NCBI GenBank assembly: GCA_002392705.1
Contig: DGHP01000051.1
Coordinates: 1-14,853, forward strand
Source: Lachnospiraceae bacterium UBA3845
GTDB lineage: Bacteria > Bacillota > Clostridia > Lachnospirales > Lachnospiraceae
Length of the DNA: 14,853 nt
Reading direction: 5' to 3'
This document shows, in pieces, positions 6,517 to 13,828 of this stretch. Each line of letters begins with the position of its first letter. The first letter of the stretch is position 1. Below the pieces are notes generated by a model. It was not told the DNA's origin. It saw only the letters and a list, made by a program, of their open reading frames with translations, and ran no database searches. Position numbers and translations under genes: made by a program.

Positions 6517-7671
6517 ATGAAAGTTATTCCCACGAAGGATGCCGTCGGCATGGTTCTGTGCCACGATATCACGCAGATCATCAGGGGCGTCACGAAAGAC
6601 GCCGCCTTCCGCAAGGGACATATCGTTACAGAAGAGGACATTCCCGTCCTTCTCAGCCTGGGAAAAGACCGGCTCTATGTCTGGGAGAATGATGAAAATA
6701 CGCTGCACGAAAATGAAGCCGCGGAGATTCTCTGCTCTCTGTGCCGGGGTGAAAATGTCGGCAGGGGCGAAGTCAAAGAGGGAAAGATCAGCCTTCATGC
6801 CGAATGCGGCGGCCTTCTGAAAGTAAACAGCCCCGGAATGCGGGCGGTCAACCGCTTCGGCGAGATGATGATCGCGTCCAGGCACGGGAATTTCGCGGTA
6901 AAGAAAGGGGATCCGCTGGCCGGTACCCGCATCATCCCCCTGGTGATCGCAAAAGAGAAGATGGAAAAAGCCCGCGCCGCATGCCTGGAGGCCTCGGGCG
7001 GAGAAAAAATCCTGAATGTGAAGCCGTTCCGGCACAAAAAAGTCGGAATCCTGACGACGGGAAACGAGGTCTTCTACGGCAGGATCCGGGATACTTTTAC
7101 ACCGGTCATCCTTGAAAAATTCGCGGAATATGACGCCGAAATCATCGCCCATGAGATCTGCGGCGACGATGACCGCATGGAGACCGCCGCGATCCTCAGG
7201 ATGGCCGCGGCCGGCGCGGACATCATCGTCTGCACCGGAGGCATGAGCGTTGATCCGGATGACCGCACGCCCCTGGCCATCCGGAATACGGGCGCGGAGA
7301 TCATTTCCTACGGAGCCCCTGTCCTTCCCGGCGCCATGTTTCTCCTGTCCTATCTCAGGCAGGCGCCGCAGCCCGCACGCACAGACGCTGTCCCTGAGCC
7401 GTCCGCCGGTACAGGAGCAGGCCAGGAGCCGTCCGCCGGTACAGAAGCAGGCCAGGAACCGTCCGCCTGCCGGCAGGAGGAGCGGACCATCACCATTATG
7501 GGACTTCCCGGCTGCGTCATGTACGCGAAAAGGACCATCTTCGACCTGATCCTGCCCCGGGTCATGGCGGACGATCCCGTGACAGCCGAAGAACTTGCGG
7601 ATCTCGGAGAGGGCGGCCTGTGCCTGAACTGTCCGGTCTGCACCTTCCCGAACTGCGCTTTCGGAAAATGA
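6517..7671 (+). CDS. MoCF/MoeA-like molybdopterin-binding protein with repeat insertion and C-terminal Cys cluster
   Basis: A 384-residue protein with AAGGAGG ending 9 nt before the ATG. Residues about 1-165 form a MoeA-like N-terminal region. About 174-350 is the MoCF (molybdopterin-binding) domain, with T-T-G-N-E-V (180-185), C-T-G-G-M-S-V-D-P-D-D-R-T-P (239-252), P-G-A-M-F (271-275) and G-L-P-G-C-V-M-Y (329-336). About 45 residues of Pro/Glu/Ala/Gly repeat (280-323) are inserted between the last two motifs, where relatives usually have a short link. The C-terminus holds C369, C372, C375 and C380 followed by A-F-G-K, which looks like a metal-binding tail. Known: MoCF domains bind molybdopterin in cofactor maturation. 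No molybdoenzyme or other cofactor gene is in the window, so the exact role is open; it is not a standard MoeA. Confidence 0.88.
   Translation: MKVIPTKDAVGMVLCHDITQIIRGVTKDAAFRKGHIVTEEDIPVLLSLGKDRLYVWENDENTLHENEAAEILCSLCRGENVGRGEVKEGKISLHAECGGLLKVNSPGMRAVNRFGEMMIASRHGNFAVKKGDPLAGTRIIPLVIAKEKMEKARAACLEASGGEKILNVKPFRHKKVGILTTGNEVFYGRIRDTFTPVILEKFAEYDAEIIAHEICGDDDRMETAAILRMAAAGADIIVCTGGMSVDPDDRTPLAIRNTGAEIISYGAPVLPGAMFLLSYLRQAPQPARTDAVPEPSAGTGAGQEPSAGTEAGQEPSACRQEERTITIMGLPGCVMYAKRTIFDLILPRVMADDPVTAEELADLGEGGLCLNCPVCTFPNCAFGK
7396..7470 (+). repeat. 30-nt (10-residue) tandem repeat inside the MoCF gene, 2.5 units
   Basis: Two near-identical 30-nt units (7396-7425 and 7426-7455) and a half unit (7456-7470) encode E-P-S-A-G-T-G/E-A-G-Q, residues 294-318. 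The copies differ at very few bases, which suggests recent expansion. The frame is kept. Confidence 0.93.
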
Positions 7672-7723
7672 ACTGGCCTGCAATATGGAGGGCCGTGAAT
7701 AGCAGCTTCCCGGAAAAGAAAGA

Positions 7724-7775
7724 ACCCCGTCTCATGAGGCCGTGATGATAAGCCTTCAGGAGACGGGGTATTTTT
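7724..7775. terminator. Bidirectional rho-independent terminator between convergent transcription units
   Basis: A 10-bp perfect stem (ACCCCGTCTC at 7724-7733 with GAGACGGGGT at 7760-7769) is extended inward by a partial T-G-A-G-G-C / G-C-C-T-T-C-A pairing. On the plus strand it is followed by ATTTTT, ending the MoCF unit. On the minus strand it is followed by TTCTTTCTTTT, ending the phosphoketolase unit. Confidence 0.9.
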
Positions 7776-7792
7776 ATAGGCTTACGAATGAA

Positions 7793-7944
7793 TCAATCTT
7801 CCGCGGCTTCGCGGAAATCCTTCAGCGCAGTTTTGCGGAGATCGCTCAGCGCAGCTTCGCGCGGATCTTCGGCGTCACGATCTGGATGGCGATCACGACC
7901 AGAAGGATGACACCCTTGATGGCGTTGTTGATCAGGGAATCCAT
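7793..7944 (-). pseudogene. Small membrane protein ORF after phosphoketolase, apparently frameshifted
   Basis: From an ATG at 7944 a 32-codon frame encodes a hydrophobic helix (I-K-G-V-I-L-L-V-V-I-A-I-Q-I-V) and then stops at 7848-7846 (TGA). The next frame continues to a TGA at 7795-7793 and encodes repeating 8-residue charged segments (R-E-A-A-L-S-D-L, R-K-T-A-L-K-D-F, R-E-A-A-E-D). Removing one CG from the CGCGCG run at 7858-7863 would join them into a protein of about 50 residues: one membrane helix plus an amphipathic charged tail. The open frame also extends upstream of the ATG without a canonical start. The hydrophobic part loosely resembles the last helix of sugar ABC permeases (low confidence). 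No clear ribosome binding site is seen. Real gene, remnant or chance remains open. Confidence 0.35.
7806..7877 (-). repeat. 24-nt direct repeat, three units
   Basis: Three adjacent 24-nt units start at 7806, 7830 and 7854 on the plus strand, each beginning G-(C/T)TT(C/T)GCG. The first two share CAGCGCA ends; the third is diverged. In the second minus-strand frame of the small membrane ORF they encode an 8-residue charged repeat. Confidence 0.7.
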
Positions 7945-7994
7945 CTTCAGCGCGACGAAGTATCGAAAAGAATCTTTCAGAATCTCTTAAACGT

Positions 7995-10385
7995 TCAGCG
8001 TTCCCATTTCCATCCGGAAACTTCCGGAAGATCCGTGCCGTATTCATGAATATACTGCTTGTGCTGAACCAGCTTGTTGCGCATCTTCTGATAGAGATAG
8101 GCGCCTCTGTTGCCCAGCTGCGGCAGATGGCGCAGGGCCTCGATCACGAGATGGAAGCGGTCGATATCGTTCTGGACGCGGACGTCGAACGGTGTGGTGA
8201 TCGTACCCTCTTCCTTGTAGCCGCGTACATGCATCAGACGGTTGTTATGCCTGCGGTAGGTCAGCTCATGCACCAGGCTCGGATAACCGTGGAAGGCGAA
8301 GATGACCGGTTTGTCTGTCGTAAAGAGCAGGTCGTAATCCGCGTCGGACAGGCCGTGGGGATGCTCGTTGTGCGGCTGGAGCTTGAACAGGTCAACCACG
8401 TTGATAAAGCGGATCTTCACATCCGGAAGTTCCTCATGAAGGATCGACACGGCGGCCAGGGCCTCCAGGGTCGGTGTCTCGCCGGCGCAGGCAAATACCA
8501 CGTCCGGTTCCTGGCCCTGATCATTGCTTGCCCAGTCCCAGATGCCGATGCCCTGAGTGCAGTGCTGCACGGCTTCCGCCATGGTGAGCCACTGCGGGCG
8601 CGGATGCTTGGAAGCCACGATCACATTGACATAGTTCCTGCTGCGGATGCAGTGGTCAAATGTGGACAGCAGGCAGTTTGCATCGGGCGGCAGATACAGG
8701 CGGACAACGTCTGCCTTCTTGTTGGCGATGTGATCCATGAAGCCCGGATCCTGGTGTGTGAATCCGTTGTGGTCCTGCTGCCAGACGGTGGAGGCCATGA
8801 TCAGGTTGAGGGACGCGATCTCCTCCCTCCAGGGCAGCTGGTTGCAGACCTTGAGCCATTTGGCGTGCTGCGCCGCCATGGAATCGATGATTCTCGCAAA
8901 TGCCTCGTAGGTGGCAAAGAAACCGTGGCGTCCGGTGAGCAGATAGCCCTCCAGCCAACCCTCGCACATATGCTCGGAAAGCATCGAATCCATTACGCGG
9001 CCGCCAGGCGCAAGATGATCATCGATCTCGAGAGTCTTCGCGTTCCAGTCGCGGTTTTCCACTTCAAAAACAGCTCCAAGACGGTTGGAGGTGGTCTCGT
9101 CCGGTCCGAAGATCCGGAAATTCTTCGCGTCCGCATTGAGAGCGAAGATGTCACGGATGAACTTGCCAAGTTCCGTCATATCCTGGCCGTCTTTTCCGCC
9201 GTGTTCGGTCACTTCCACCGCGTAATCACGGAAATCAGGCATTCTCAGGTCGCGCAGAAGCTTTCCGCCGTTGGCGTGGGGATTCGCTCCCAGCCTTCTG
9301 TCGCCGGCCGGGGCCAGCGCCTTTATTTCCGGAATCAGGCGGCCCTTCTCATCGAACAGTTCCTCCGCGTGATAGCTCCTGAGCCATTCCTCCAGAACCT
9401 TCAGATGCTCTTCGGGCTTATCCATCATAATCGGAACCTGATGGGCTCTCCAGTATCCTTCCACTCTCTCCCCGTCCACAAATTTCGGACCGGTCCAGCC
9501 CTTGGGCGTGCGGAGGACGATCATGGGCCATACGGGACGCGCGGGATCATTGTTTGCGCGGGCGTTCTCCTGGATCTCCTTAATCCTTTCGATCACCTTG
9601 TCCATGGTTTCCGCCATGAGCCTGTGCATGGTCATCGGGTCCTCCCCTTCGACAAAATAAGGCTCCCAGCCGCAGCCGTGGAAGAAATCCGTGATCTCCT
9701 GATGAGACATGCGGGCAAAGATGGTCGGGTTCGCGATCTTGTAGCCGTTCAGATGAAGGATCGGCAGAACCGCTCCGTCCGAAACCGGGTTGAGGAACTT
9801 GTTGGACTGCCAGGAGGTGGCAAGCGGGCCTGTCTCCGCCTCGCCGTCGCCCACGGTAACGGCCGCGATCAGGTCCGGATTGTCAAAAACGGCGCCGAAG
9901 GCATGAGCGATGGAATAGCCGAGCTCGCCGCCCTCATTGATGGAGCCGGGTGTCTCCGGAGCGCAGTGGCTCGGAACGCCGCCCGGGAAGGAGAACTGCT
10001 TGAAGAGCTTCTGCATGCCGGCCTCATCTTCGCTGATATTCGGATAAACCTCGCTGTAGGAACCCTCCATGTAGGTATTGGCAATAAAGAAATTTCCCCC
10101 GTGGCCCGGGCCCGAGAGCAGAATCATGTCCAGATCATATCTCTTGATGACACGGTTCAGGTGGACGTATACAAAGTTCTGGCCCGGAACGGTGCCCCAG
10201 TGGCCGACGATCTTTTTCTTGACCATATCGATGGTCAGAGGCTTCTTCAGGAGGGGATTCTCCAGAAGATAAAGCTGCCCGGCGGACAGATAGTTGGCCG
10301 CCCTGAACCAGGCATTCATTTTTTCAAGAAGTTCCTCCGTAAGAGGTCCCTTCTCGATGCAGCAGTTCATTTCGTTTTCACTCAT
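7995..10385 (-). CDS. xfp: Phosphoketolase (xylulose-5-phosphate / fructose-6-phosphate)
   Basis: A 796-residue thiamine diphosphate enzyme, full length for the family. It splits xylulose 5-phosphate (and often fructose 6-phosphate) with phosphate into acetyl phosphate and glyceraldehyde 3-phosphate (or erythrose 4-phosphate) in the cytoplasm. Visible motifs: G-H-W-G-T with H62; G-P-G-H-G-G with H95; P-S-H with H140; the family signature E-G-G-E-L-G-Y (151-157); and the cofactor motif G-D-G-E-A-E-T-G (179-186). The central part has E-E-I-A-S-L-N and [12 protein letters not shown] and the C-terminus is intact. A ribosome binding site (AAGGA at 10397-10393) lies 7 nt before the ATG. It follows the rubrerythrin fusion gene by 39 nt with no terminator between, so they probably form an operon that ends at the two-way terminator near 7750. 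Whether it prefers xylulose- or fructose-phosphate cannot be read from sequence. Confidence 0.97.
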   Translation of the reverse strand: MSENEMNCCIEKGPLTEELLEKMNAWFRAANYLSAGQLYLLENPLLKKPLTIDMVKKKIVGHWGTVPGQNFVYVHLNRVIKRYDLDMILLSGPGHGGNFFIANTYMEGSYSEVYPNISEDEAGMQKLFKQFSFPGGVPSHCAPETPGSINEGGELGYSIAHAFGAVFDNPDLIAAVTVGDGEAETGPLATSWQSNKFLNPVSDGAVLPILHLNGYKIANPTIFARMSHQEITDFFHGCGWEPYFVEGEDPMTMHRLMAETMDKVIERIKEIQENARANNDPARPVWPMIVLRTPKGWTGPKFVDGERVEGYWRAHQVPIMMDKPEEHLKVLEEWLRSYHAEELFDEKGRLIPEIKALAPAGDRRLGANPHANGGKLLRDLRMPDFRDYAVEVTEHGGKDGQDMTELGKFIRDIFALNADAKNFRIFGPDETTSNRLGAVFEVENRDWNAKTLEIDDHLAPGGRVMDSMLSEHMCEGWLEGYLLTGRHGFFATYEAFARIIDSMAAQHAKWLKVCNQLPWREEIASLNLIMASTVWQQDHNGFTHQDPGFMDHIANKKADVVRLYLPPDANCLLSTFDHCIRSRNYVNVIVASKHPRPQWLTMAEAVQHCTQGIGIWDWASNDQGQEPDVVFACAGETPTLEALAAVSILHEELPDVKIRFINVVDLFKLQPHNEHPHGLSDADYDLLFTTDKPVIFAFHGYPSLVHELTYRRHNNRLMHVRGYKEEGTITTPFDVRVQNDIDRFHLVIEALRHLPQLGNRGAYLYQKMRNKLVQHKQYIHEYGTDLPEVSGWKWER

Positions 10386-10424
10386 GCCGTAATCCTTTCC
10401 TTTCTTTTTTATCGTAAAGGGAAA

Positions 10425-11618
10425 TCAGTAGTTTTCCGCATTTACCTGAAAATAACTCTGCGGATGATCGCAGACCGGACAGCGGTCCGGGGCCTTGGTC
10501 CCGATCACGATATGCCCGCAGTTGCGGCACTCCCACACTGTGACGCCGGCCTTTCTGAAGACCTCCATCGCTTCCACATTCTGCAGCAGCTTTCTGTAGC
10601 GCTCTTCATGATGTTTTTCAATGGCTGCCACGCCGCGGAACTGCTCCGCCAGATCATGGAAGCCTTCTTCATCCGCCTCCCGGGCGAAGCGGTCATACAT
10701 GTCGGTCCATTCATAATTCTCGCCTTCCGCGGCATGCAGAAGGTTCTGCTTCGTATCGCCCAGCCCGCCCAGCGCCTTGAACCAGAGTTTTGCGTGCTCC
10801 TTCTCATTTTCCGCGGTCTTAAGGAAAAGCGCCGCGATCTGTTCGTAGCCGTTCTTTTTCGCAACAGAAGCGAAATAGGTATACTTGTTGCGGGCCTGGC
10901 TCTCCCCTGCGAACGCGGTACGGAGATTCTCTTCCGTGCGGGTGCCTGCGTAGGGATTCGCGGCTTCCTCTGCAGGTTCAGCAGAAGTTTCCGCAGGAAT
11001 CTCAACCTTTTCAAAATCGGAGGCCGGATGCTTGCAGACCGGACAGATGAAATCTTCAGGAAGTTCCTCCCCGACATATTCATAGCCGCAGATCCTGCAG
11101 CGCCAGATCACCTGGCCGTCCTTTGTGGTGCCGGCCTTTTCCGGTGCCGGTTTGATATTCTTCTGATAGTAGGTATAAGTGACCGAGGGATCGTCGGTCA
11201 GCTTGTCCAGATCCGTCACTTCCGCAATAAAAAGCATATGGGAGCCGAGATCCACAGACTGGCATACCCTGGCGGAAATCCAGGCATTGGTTCCTTCCGT
11301 GACAATCATCGTGCCATTCTCAGCACGGCGGCAGGCCGTATAGTCAGCGAATTTGTCCACATCGCGTCCCGACTGGAAACCGAAGTGCCGGAAGAGATCG
11401 AAGGACGCTTTCTCGGAGATAACGGAAACTGTAAAGCATCCCGAATCGGCGATCATGCCGCAGGTATAGTTGGACTTGTTGACGGCAACAGAAATGCGGT
11501 TGGGTTCGGAGGTTACCTGGCCCACTGTGTTGGTGATGCAGCCATTGTCACGCCCGTCCCGGACGGAACAGATGACAAACAGGCCGTATGTCAGATCATA
11601 CATTGCTTTTTTATTCAT
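10425..11618 (-). CDS. Flavin reductase-rubredoxin-rubrerythrin fusion protein
   Basis: A 397-residue protein started at the ATG at 11618, which has GGAGGA a few nt upstream; the longer frame to 11693 has no such site. Domains: a flavin reductase-like FMN-binding domain (about 1-155); rubredoxin 1 with C174-x2-C177 and C192-P-V-C195; an Ala/Glu/Pro linker (205-222); a rubrerythrin ferritin-like diiron domain (about 225-350) with E239, E272-x2-H275, E314-x2-E317 and E334-x2-H337 as likely iron ligands; and a C-terminal rubredoxin-like domain with C364-x2-C367 and C380-P-V-C383. Known: flavin reductase-rubredoxin fusions (high-molecular-weight rubredoxin) carry electrons from NAD(P)H, and rubrerythrin reduces H2O2. 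Inferred: one-chain peroxide or oxygen reduction in an anaerobe. It is probably the first gene of an operon with phosphoketolase. All iron ligands appear intact. Confidence 0.94.
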   Translation of the reverse strand: MNKKAMYDLTYGLFVICSVRDGRDNGCITNTVGQVTSEPNRISVAVNKSNYTCGMIADSGCFTVSVISEKASFDLFRHFGFQSGRDVDKFADYTACRRAENGTMIVTEGTNAWISARVCQSVDLGSHMLFIAEVTDLDKLTDDPSVTYTYYQKNIKPAPEKAGTTKDGQVIWRCRICGYEYVGEELPEDFICPVCKHPASDFEKVEIPAETSAEPAEEAANPYAGTRTEENLRTAFAGESQARNKYTYFASVAKKNGYEQIAALFLKTAENEKEHAKLWFKALGGLGDTKQNLLHAAEGENYEWTDMYDRFAREADEEGFHDLAEQFRGVAAIEKHHEERYRKLLQNVEAMEVFRKAGVTVWECRNCGHIVIGTKAPDRCPVCDHPQSYFQVNAENY

Positions 11619-11737
11619 GAGTCCTCCTCTCTGCCGGTACATTCCGGCATGTCTTTTTCCGGTCTCTGCGGACTGCAGATACAGAACAGGCATCTATCTG
11701 CCGGTCATCCGGAACAGATCTTATCCGCGGCATATTC

Positions 11738-11766
11738 ATTATACCTGAAAAAGGCCGCCCCGCAAA
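11738..11766 (-). promoter_or_regulatory. Candidate promoter for the rubrerythrin fusion-phosphoketolase operon
   Basis: On the minus strand a perfect TATAAT lies at 11743-11738, with TTTGCG (11766-11761) 17 nt upstream as a poor -35. The putative -35 is in the loop of the preceding gene's terminator. The implied leader is about 110 nt and contains a small stem (GCCGG / CCGGC near 11633-11648). Confidence 0.5.
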
Positions 11767-11776
11767 GGGACGGCCT
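11748..11776 (-). terminator. Rho-independent terminator of the FMN/FAD reductase gene
   Basis: On the minus strand AGGCCG pairs with CGGCCT (11776-11771 with 11757-11752) with an inner CCC/GGG pairing, followed by TTTTT at 11752-11748. It lies about 85 nt after the reductase stop codon and just upstream of the next gene's promoter. Confidence 0.82.
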
Positions 11777-11818
11777 GCCATATAATTCAGGAACATCCGA
11801 AGTTCCCGCCAAACTGCC

Positions 11819-11838
11819 GCCCGTCCCGCCGGACGGGC
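11819..11838. other. GC-rich stem-loop after the reductase gene
   Basis: A perfect 8-bp stem (GCCCGTCC / GGACGGGC) with a 4-nt loop sits 24 nt after the reductase stop codon. It has no T-run, so it is not a terminator by itself. It may stabilise the mRNA 3' end together with the true terminator about 40 nt further on. Confidence 0.5.
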
Positions 11839-11861
11839 AGCGTATCCGTCAGTGCAGCTGC

Positions 11862-13679
11862 TCAGGCAGCGACATCCTCCGCATTTTCCAGAGCTGCCGC
11901 AATGCTTTCCGCAGCAAGCTTGCCGGAGGTCACAGCCCAGCCGTTGTTGGCTCCGGACGGAGAATCATCGCCCATCACTCCGCCGACTACCTCGCCCGCA
12001 GCATAGAGGCCGCCGATCACAGCGCCGTCCTTGTTGATCACATGGAGTTCTTCGTCAATTACAAGGCCGCCCATGGTGGTTGCGAAGCGGGGTTTCTGCT
12101 CCACGAGATAGTAGGGGCCGTCGCCGATGGGCATGGTCATGTAGTCCGCGGAGCGGCCGAACTCGGCGTCCTCGCCTGCTTCCACATAACCGTTGTAGGT
12201 TTCAATCGTCTCTGCCAGGGCATCCGGATCAACGCCGGCCGCTTCCGCTGCCTCTGCGATGGTCTCTCCATGCGCGAAGACAGGCGTGCTGCTTCCGTTG
12301 GCTTCCAGATATTCGGAGACGGCATATCCGACAGCGTCCTTCCAGACGTCGAAGGTTGCCTGATCCATTACCAGGTAAAGCATCTGGCCGGTCTGCTGCA
12401 GCTCTGTCTCAAGAATGGTCCGGTTGCTGGCTTTTTCATTGACAACGCGCTTACCTTCCTGATTGACCAGAATCGCGCTCATGGTCCAGGCCGGGATATT
12501 GCCGTTGATGGTGGACTTGGCGATGCCTTCCGAGACTTCGATCCCGTTCGGATATCTCTTGCCGTATTCAAGAAGTCTCGTATCGGCGTCGATTCCTTCC
12601 GCGGTGGCCATGATCAGTCCGTCGCCGGTGGAGGAAACCGGACCGTAGTACAGGGCGTTCTTCAAATCCCCTTCCAGCAGGTCCTTGTTATAGCCGTATC
12701 CGCCGGTCGCCAGCAGGACGGCGTCCGCACTGATCGTATATACGGTATCGGCATCATTGGCGACAACGCCGGTCACATTCCCATTGCCGTCACTGAGAAG
12801 TTCCGTCGCCCGTGTGTTCAGGAGCACCTTCGCACCGGATTCTTCCACCAGGCCGCGGAGTGCTTCTGCGGCTCCGGCTCCGCTTCCGGTGTAGGCAAGC
12901 TCTCTGTCATGGGAATATTCCGCAAGCTTGTGCAGGCCGCCTTCCAGATTGAAGGTAACGCCGTTTTCCTGCAGCCAGTCGCTGGTCTCGCCGACATTTT
13001 CCGCATAAAGAGTGATCAGTTCAGGAACATTCAGGTTCGCGCCGTTGGCCATGAAATCTTCTACCATGCTCTCGACGGAGTCATCCGTTACGCCCAGATC
13101 CTGCTGCATTTTGGAGCCCATGACAACCTGGTTCCCGCCGCTGATGGAAATGGCGCCGCCCATGAAGGGCATCTTTTCCAGAAGGACAACGTCAAGGCCA
13201 AGCTGTCCGGCTCTGACTGCCGCCGTCATGCCTGCTCCGCCGCCGCCGATGATGACAAGATCGGCATCAAGTTCTTCCTGAAACTCAGGTTCTTTCTCTT
13301 CCACAGCTGCCGCTTTCAGAGCCTCCGCGTCTCCGCCTGCCTGCGTAACGCAGTCCGCGGCCGCAGCCAGAATCGCCTCGGATGTGACAGTCGCCCCGGC
13401 TACGACATCGACGCCGAGAGACTGATTGTCAACAATCTCTCCCGGAAGATTCTCAACAGCAGTGGTACCGATTCCGTCGGTCTCCATATGTTCGGTAACA
13501 TTGACCGATTCGATCGCGTCCTCCGTGAAGGTGACCTCGACCTTGACATCGCCGTTTCTTCCTGCGGCGACCGCCTCATAAGTTCCCGGCGTGTAGGAGG
13601 CGCCGAAAACCGCCGCATTCATCATTGCAGCTGAAGCCAGTGTGCAGGCTCCGGTTAATAACCAGTTTCTCTTTTTCAT
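11862..13679 (-). CDS. Secreted FMN-binding/FAD-dependent reductase (fumarate reductase-like flavoprotein), acceptor unknown
   Basis: A 605-residue protein with AAGGA 6 nt before the ATG. Residues 1-27 are a signal peptide (K-K-R, then a hydrophobic stretch, likely cut after A-V-F-G-A). About 28-115 is an FMN_bind domain with D91-V-V-A-G-A-T97, matching the known motif for covalent FMN attachment by ApbE at Thr. About 139-600 is an FAD_binding_2 domain with I-I-G-G-G-G-A-G (143-150), L-L-A-T-G-G-Y (322-328) and the end motif G-L-Y-A-A-G-E-V (557-564). No C-x2-C-H haem motif is present, so it is not a true flavocytochrome c. By remembered alignment to Shewanella Fcc3, the substrate residues R402, H504 and R544 are not conserved; local sequences here are P-A-W-T-M-S-A, A-T-T-M-G-G and G-D-D-S-P-S-G. 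The acceptor is therefore probably another enoate-type compound. It is divergent from a LysR regulator that probably controls it. Confidence 0.92.
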   Translation of the reverse strand: MKKRNWLLTGACTLASAAMMNAAVFGASYTPGTYEAVAAGRNGDVKVEVTFTEDAIESVNVTEHMETDGIGTTAVENLPGEIVDNQSLGVDVVAGATVTSEAILAAAADCVTQAGGDAEALKAAAVEEKEPEFQEELDADLVIIGGGGAGMTAAVRAGQLGLDVVLLEKMPFMGGAISISGGNQVVMGSKMQQDLGVTDDSVESMVEDFMANGANLNVPELITLYAENVGETSDWLQENGVTFNLEGGLHKLAEYSHDRELAYTGSGAGAAEALRGLVEESGAKVLLNTRATELLSDGNGNVTGVVANDADTVYTISADAVLLATGGYGYNKDLLEGDLKNALYYGPVSSTGDGLIMATAEGIDADTRLLEYGKRYPNGIEVSEGIAKSTINGNIPAWTMSAILVNQEGKRVVNEKASNRTILETELQQTGQMLYLVMDQATFDVWKDAVGYAVSEYLEANGSSTPVFAHGETIAEAAEAAGVDPDALAETIETYNGYVEAGEDAEFGRSADYMTMPIGDGPYYLVEQKPRFATTMGGLVIDEELHVINKDGAVIGGLYAAGEVVGGVMGDDSPSGANNGWAVTSGKLAAESIAAALENAEDVAA

Positions 13680-13700
13680 CTTCTGTCCTTTCCGCAGGAT

Positions 13701-13732
13701 GCCGCAGCTGCAGGTGTGGGAGACGCTGCGGC
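13701..13732 (-). other. Stem-loop in the reductase mRNA leader
   Basis: Perfect 8-bp arms (GCCGCAGC at 13701-13708, GCTGCGGC at 13725-13732) are separated by 16 nt. In the reductase transcript this hairpin ends about 10 nt before the ribosome binding site (13690-13686). It has no T-run. It could affect translation or mRNA stability; no known riboswitch class recognised. Confidence 0.5.
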
Positions 13733-13784
13733 GAAACTGCTGTGTTTATTGGGGTCTTAAGGCTGCTTTTCGTTTGTTAAAATC

Positions 13785-13793
13785 ATTATAGCA
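13785..13793 (-). promoter_or_regulatory. Extended -10 promoter element of the reductase gene
   Basis: On the minus strand TGCTATAAT (13793-13785) is a perfect TATAAT preceded by TGn, the extended -10 form that tolerates a weak -35. No good -35 is seen at 16-18 nt, consistent with an activator-dependent promoter. The predicted start is about 13778, leaving a leader of about 100 nt. Confidence 0.6.
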
Positions 13794-13796
13794 TGC

Positions 13797-13812
13797 TCAT
13801 TTTTTTTAATGA
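13797..13812. promoter_or_regulatory. Possible second LysR half-site near the reductase -35 region
   Basis: An imperfect AT-rich inverted repeat (TCATT-N6-AATGA) with a T-N11-A pair (13800, 13812) lies about 26 bp upstream of the predicted reductase start, where LysR activators typically place an activation site. AT-rich palindromes are common by chance, so this is weak. Confidence 0.3.
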
Positions 13813-13828
13813 TGAAAATAACCGGCAG

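Noticed and set aside
11619..11693. 25-residue N-terminal extension of the rubrerythrin fusion
   Set aside because: The start at 11618 has a strong ribosome binding site and begins right at the flavin reductase domain; the extension is leader sequence downstream of the predicted promoter.
8046..13634. 1862-codon plus-strand open frame as a protein-coding gene
   Set aside because: It is exactly opposite three well-recognised genes, has no ribosome binding site, and its product shows no domain, only mirror-like composition.
11862..13679. True flavocytochrome c (haem-containing) annotation for the FMN/FAD reductase
   Set aside because: No C-x2-C-H haem-binding motif is present; the N-terminal domain is FMN_bind instead.
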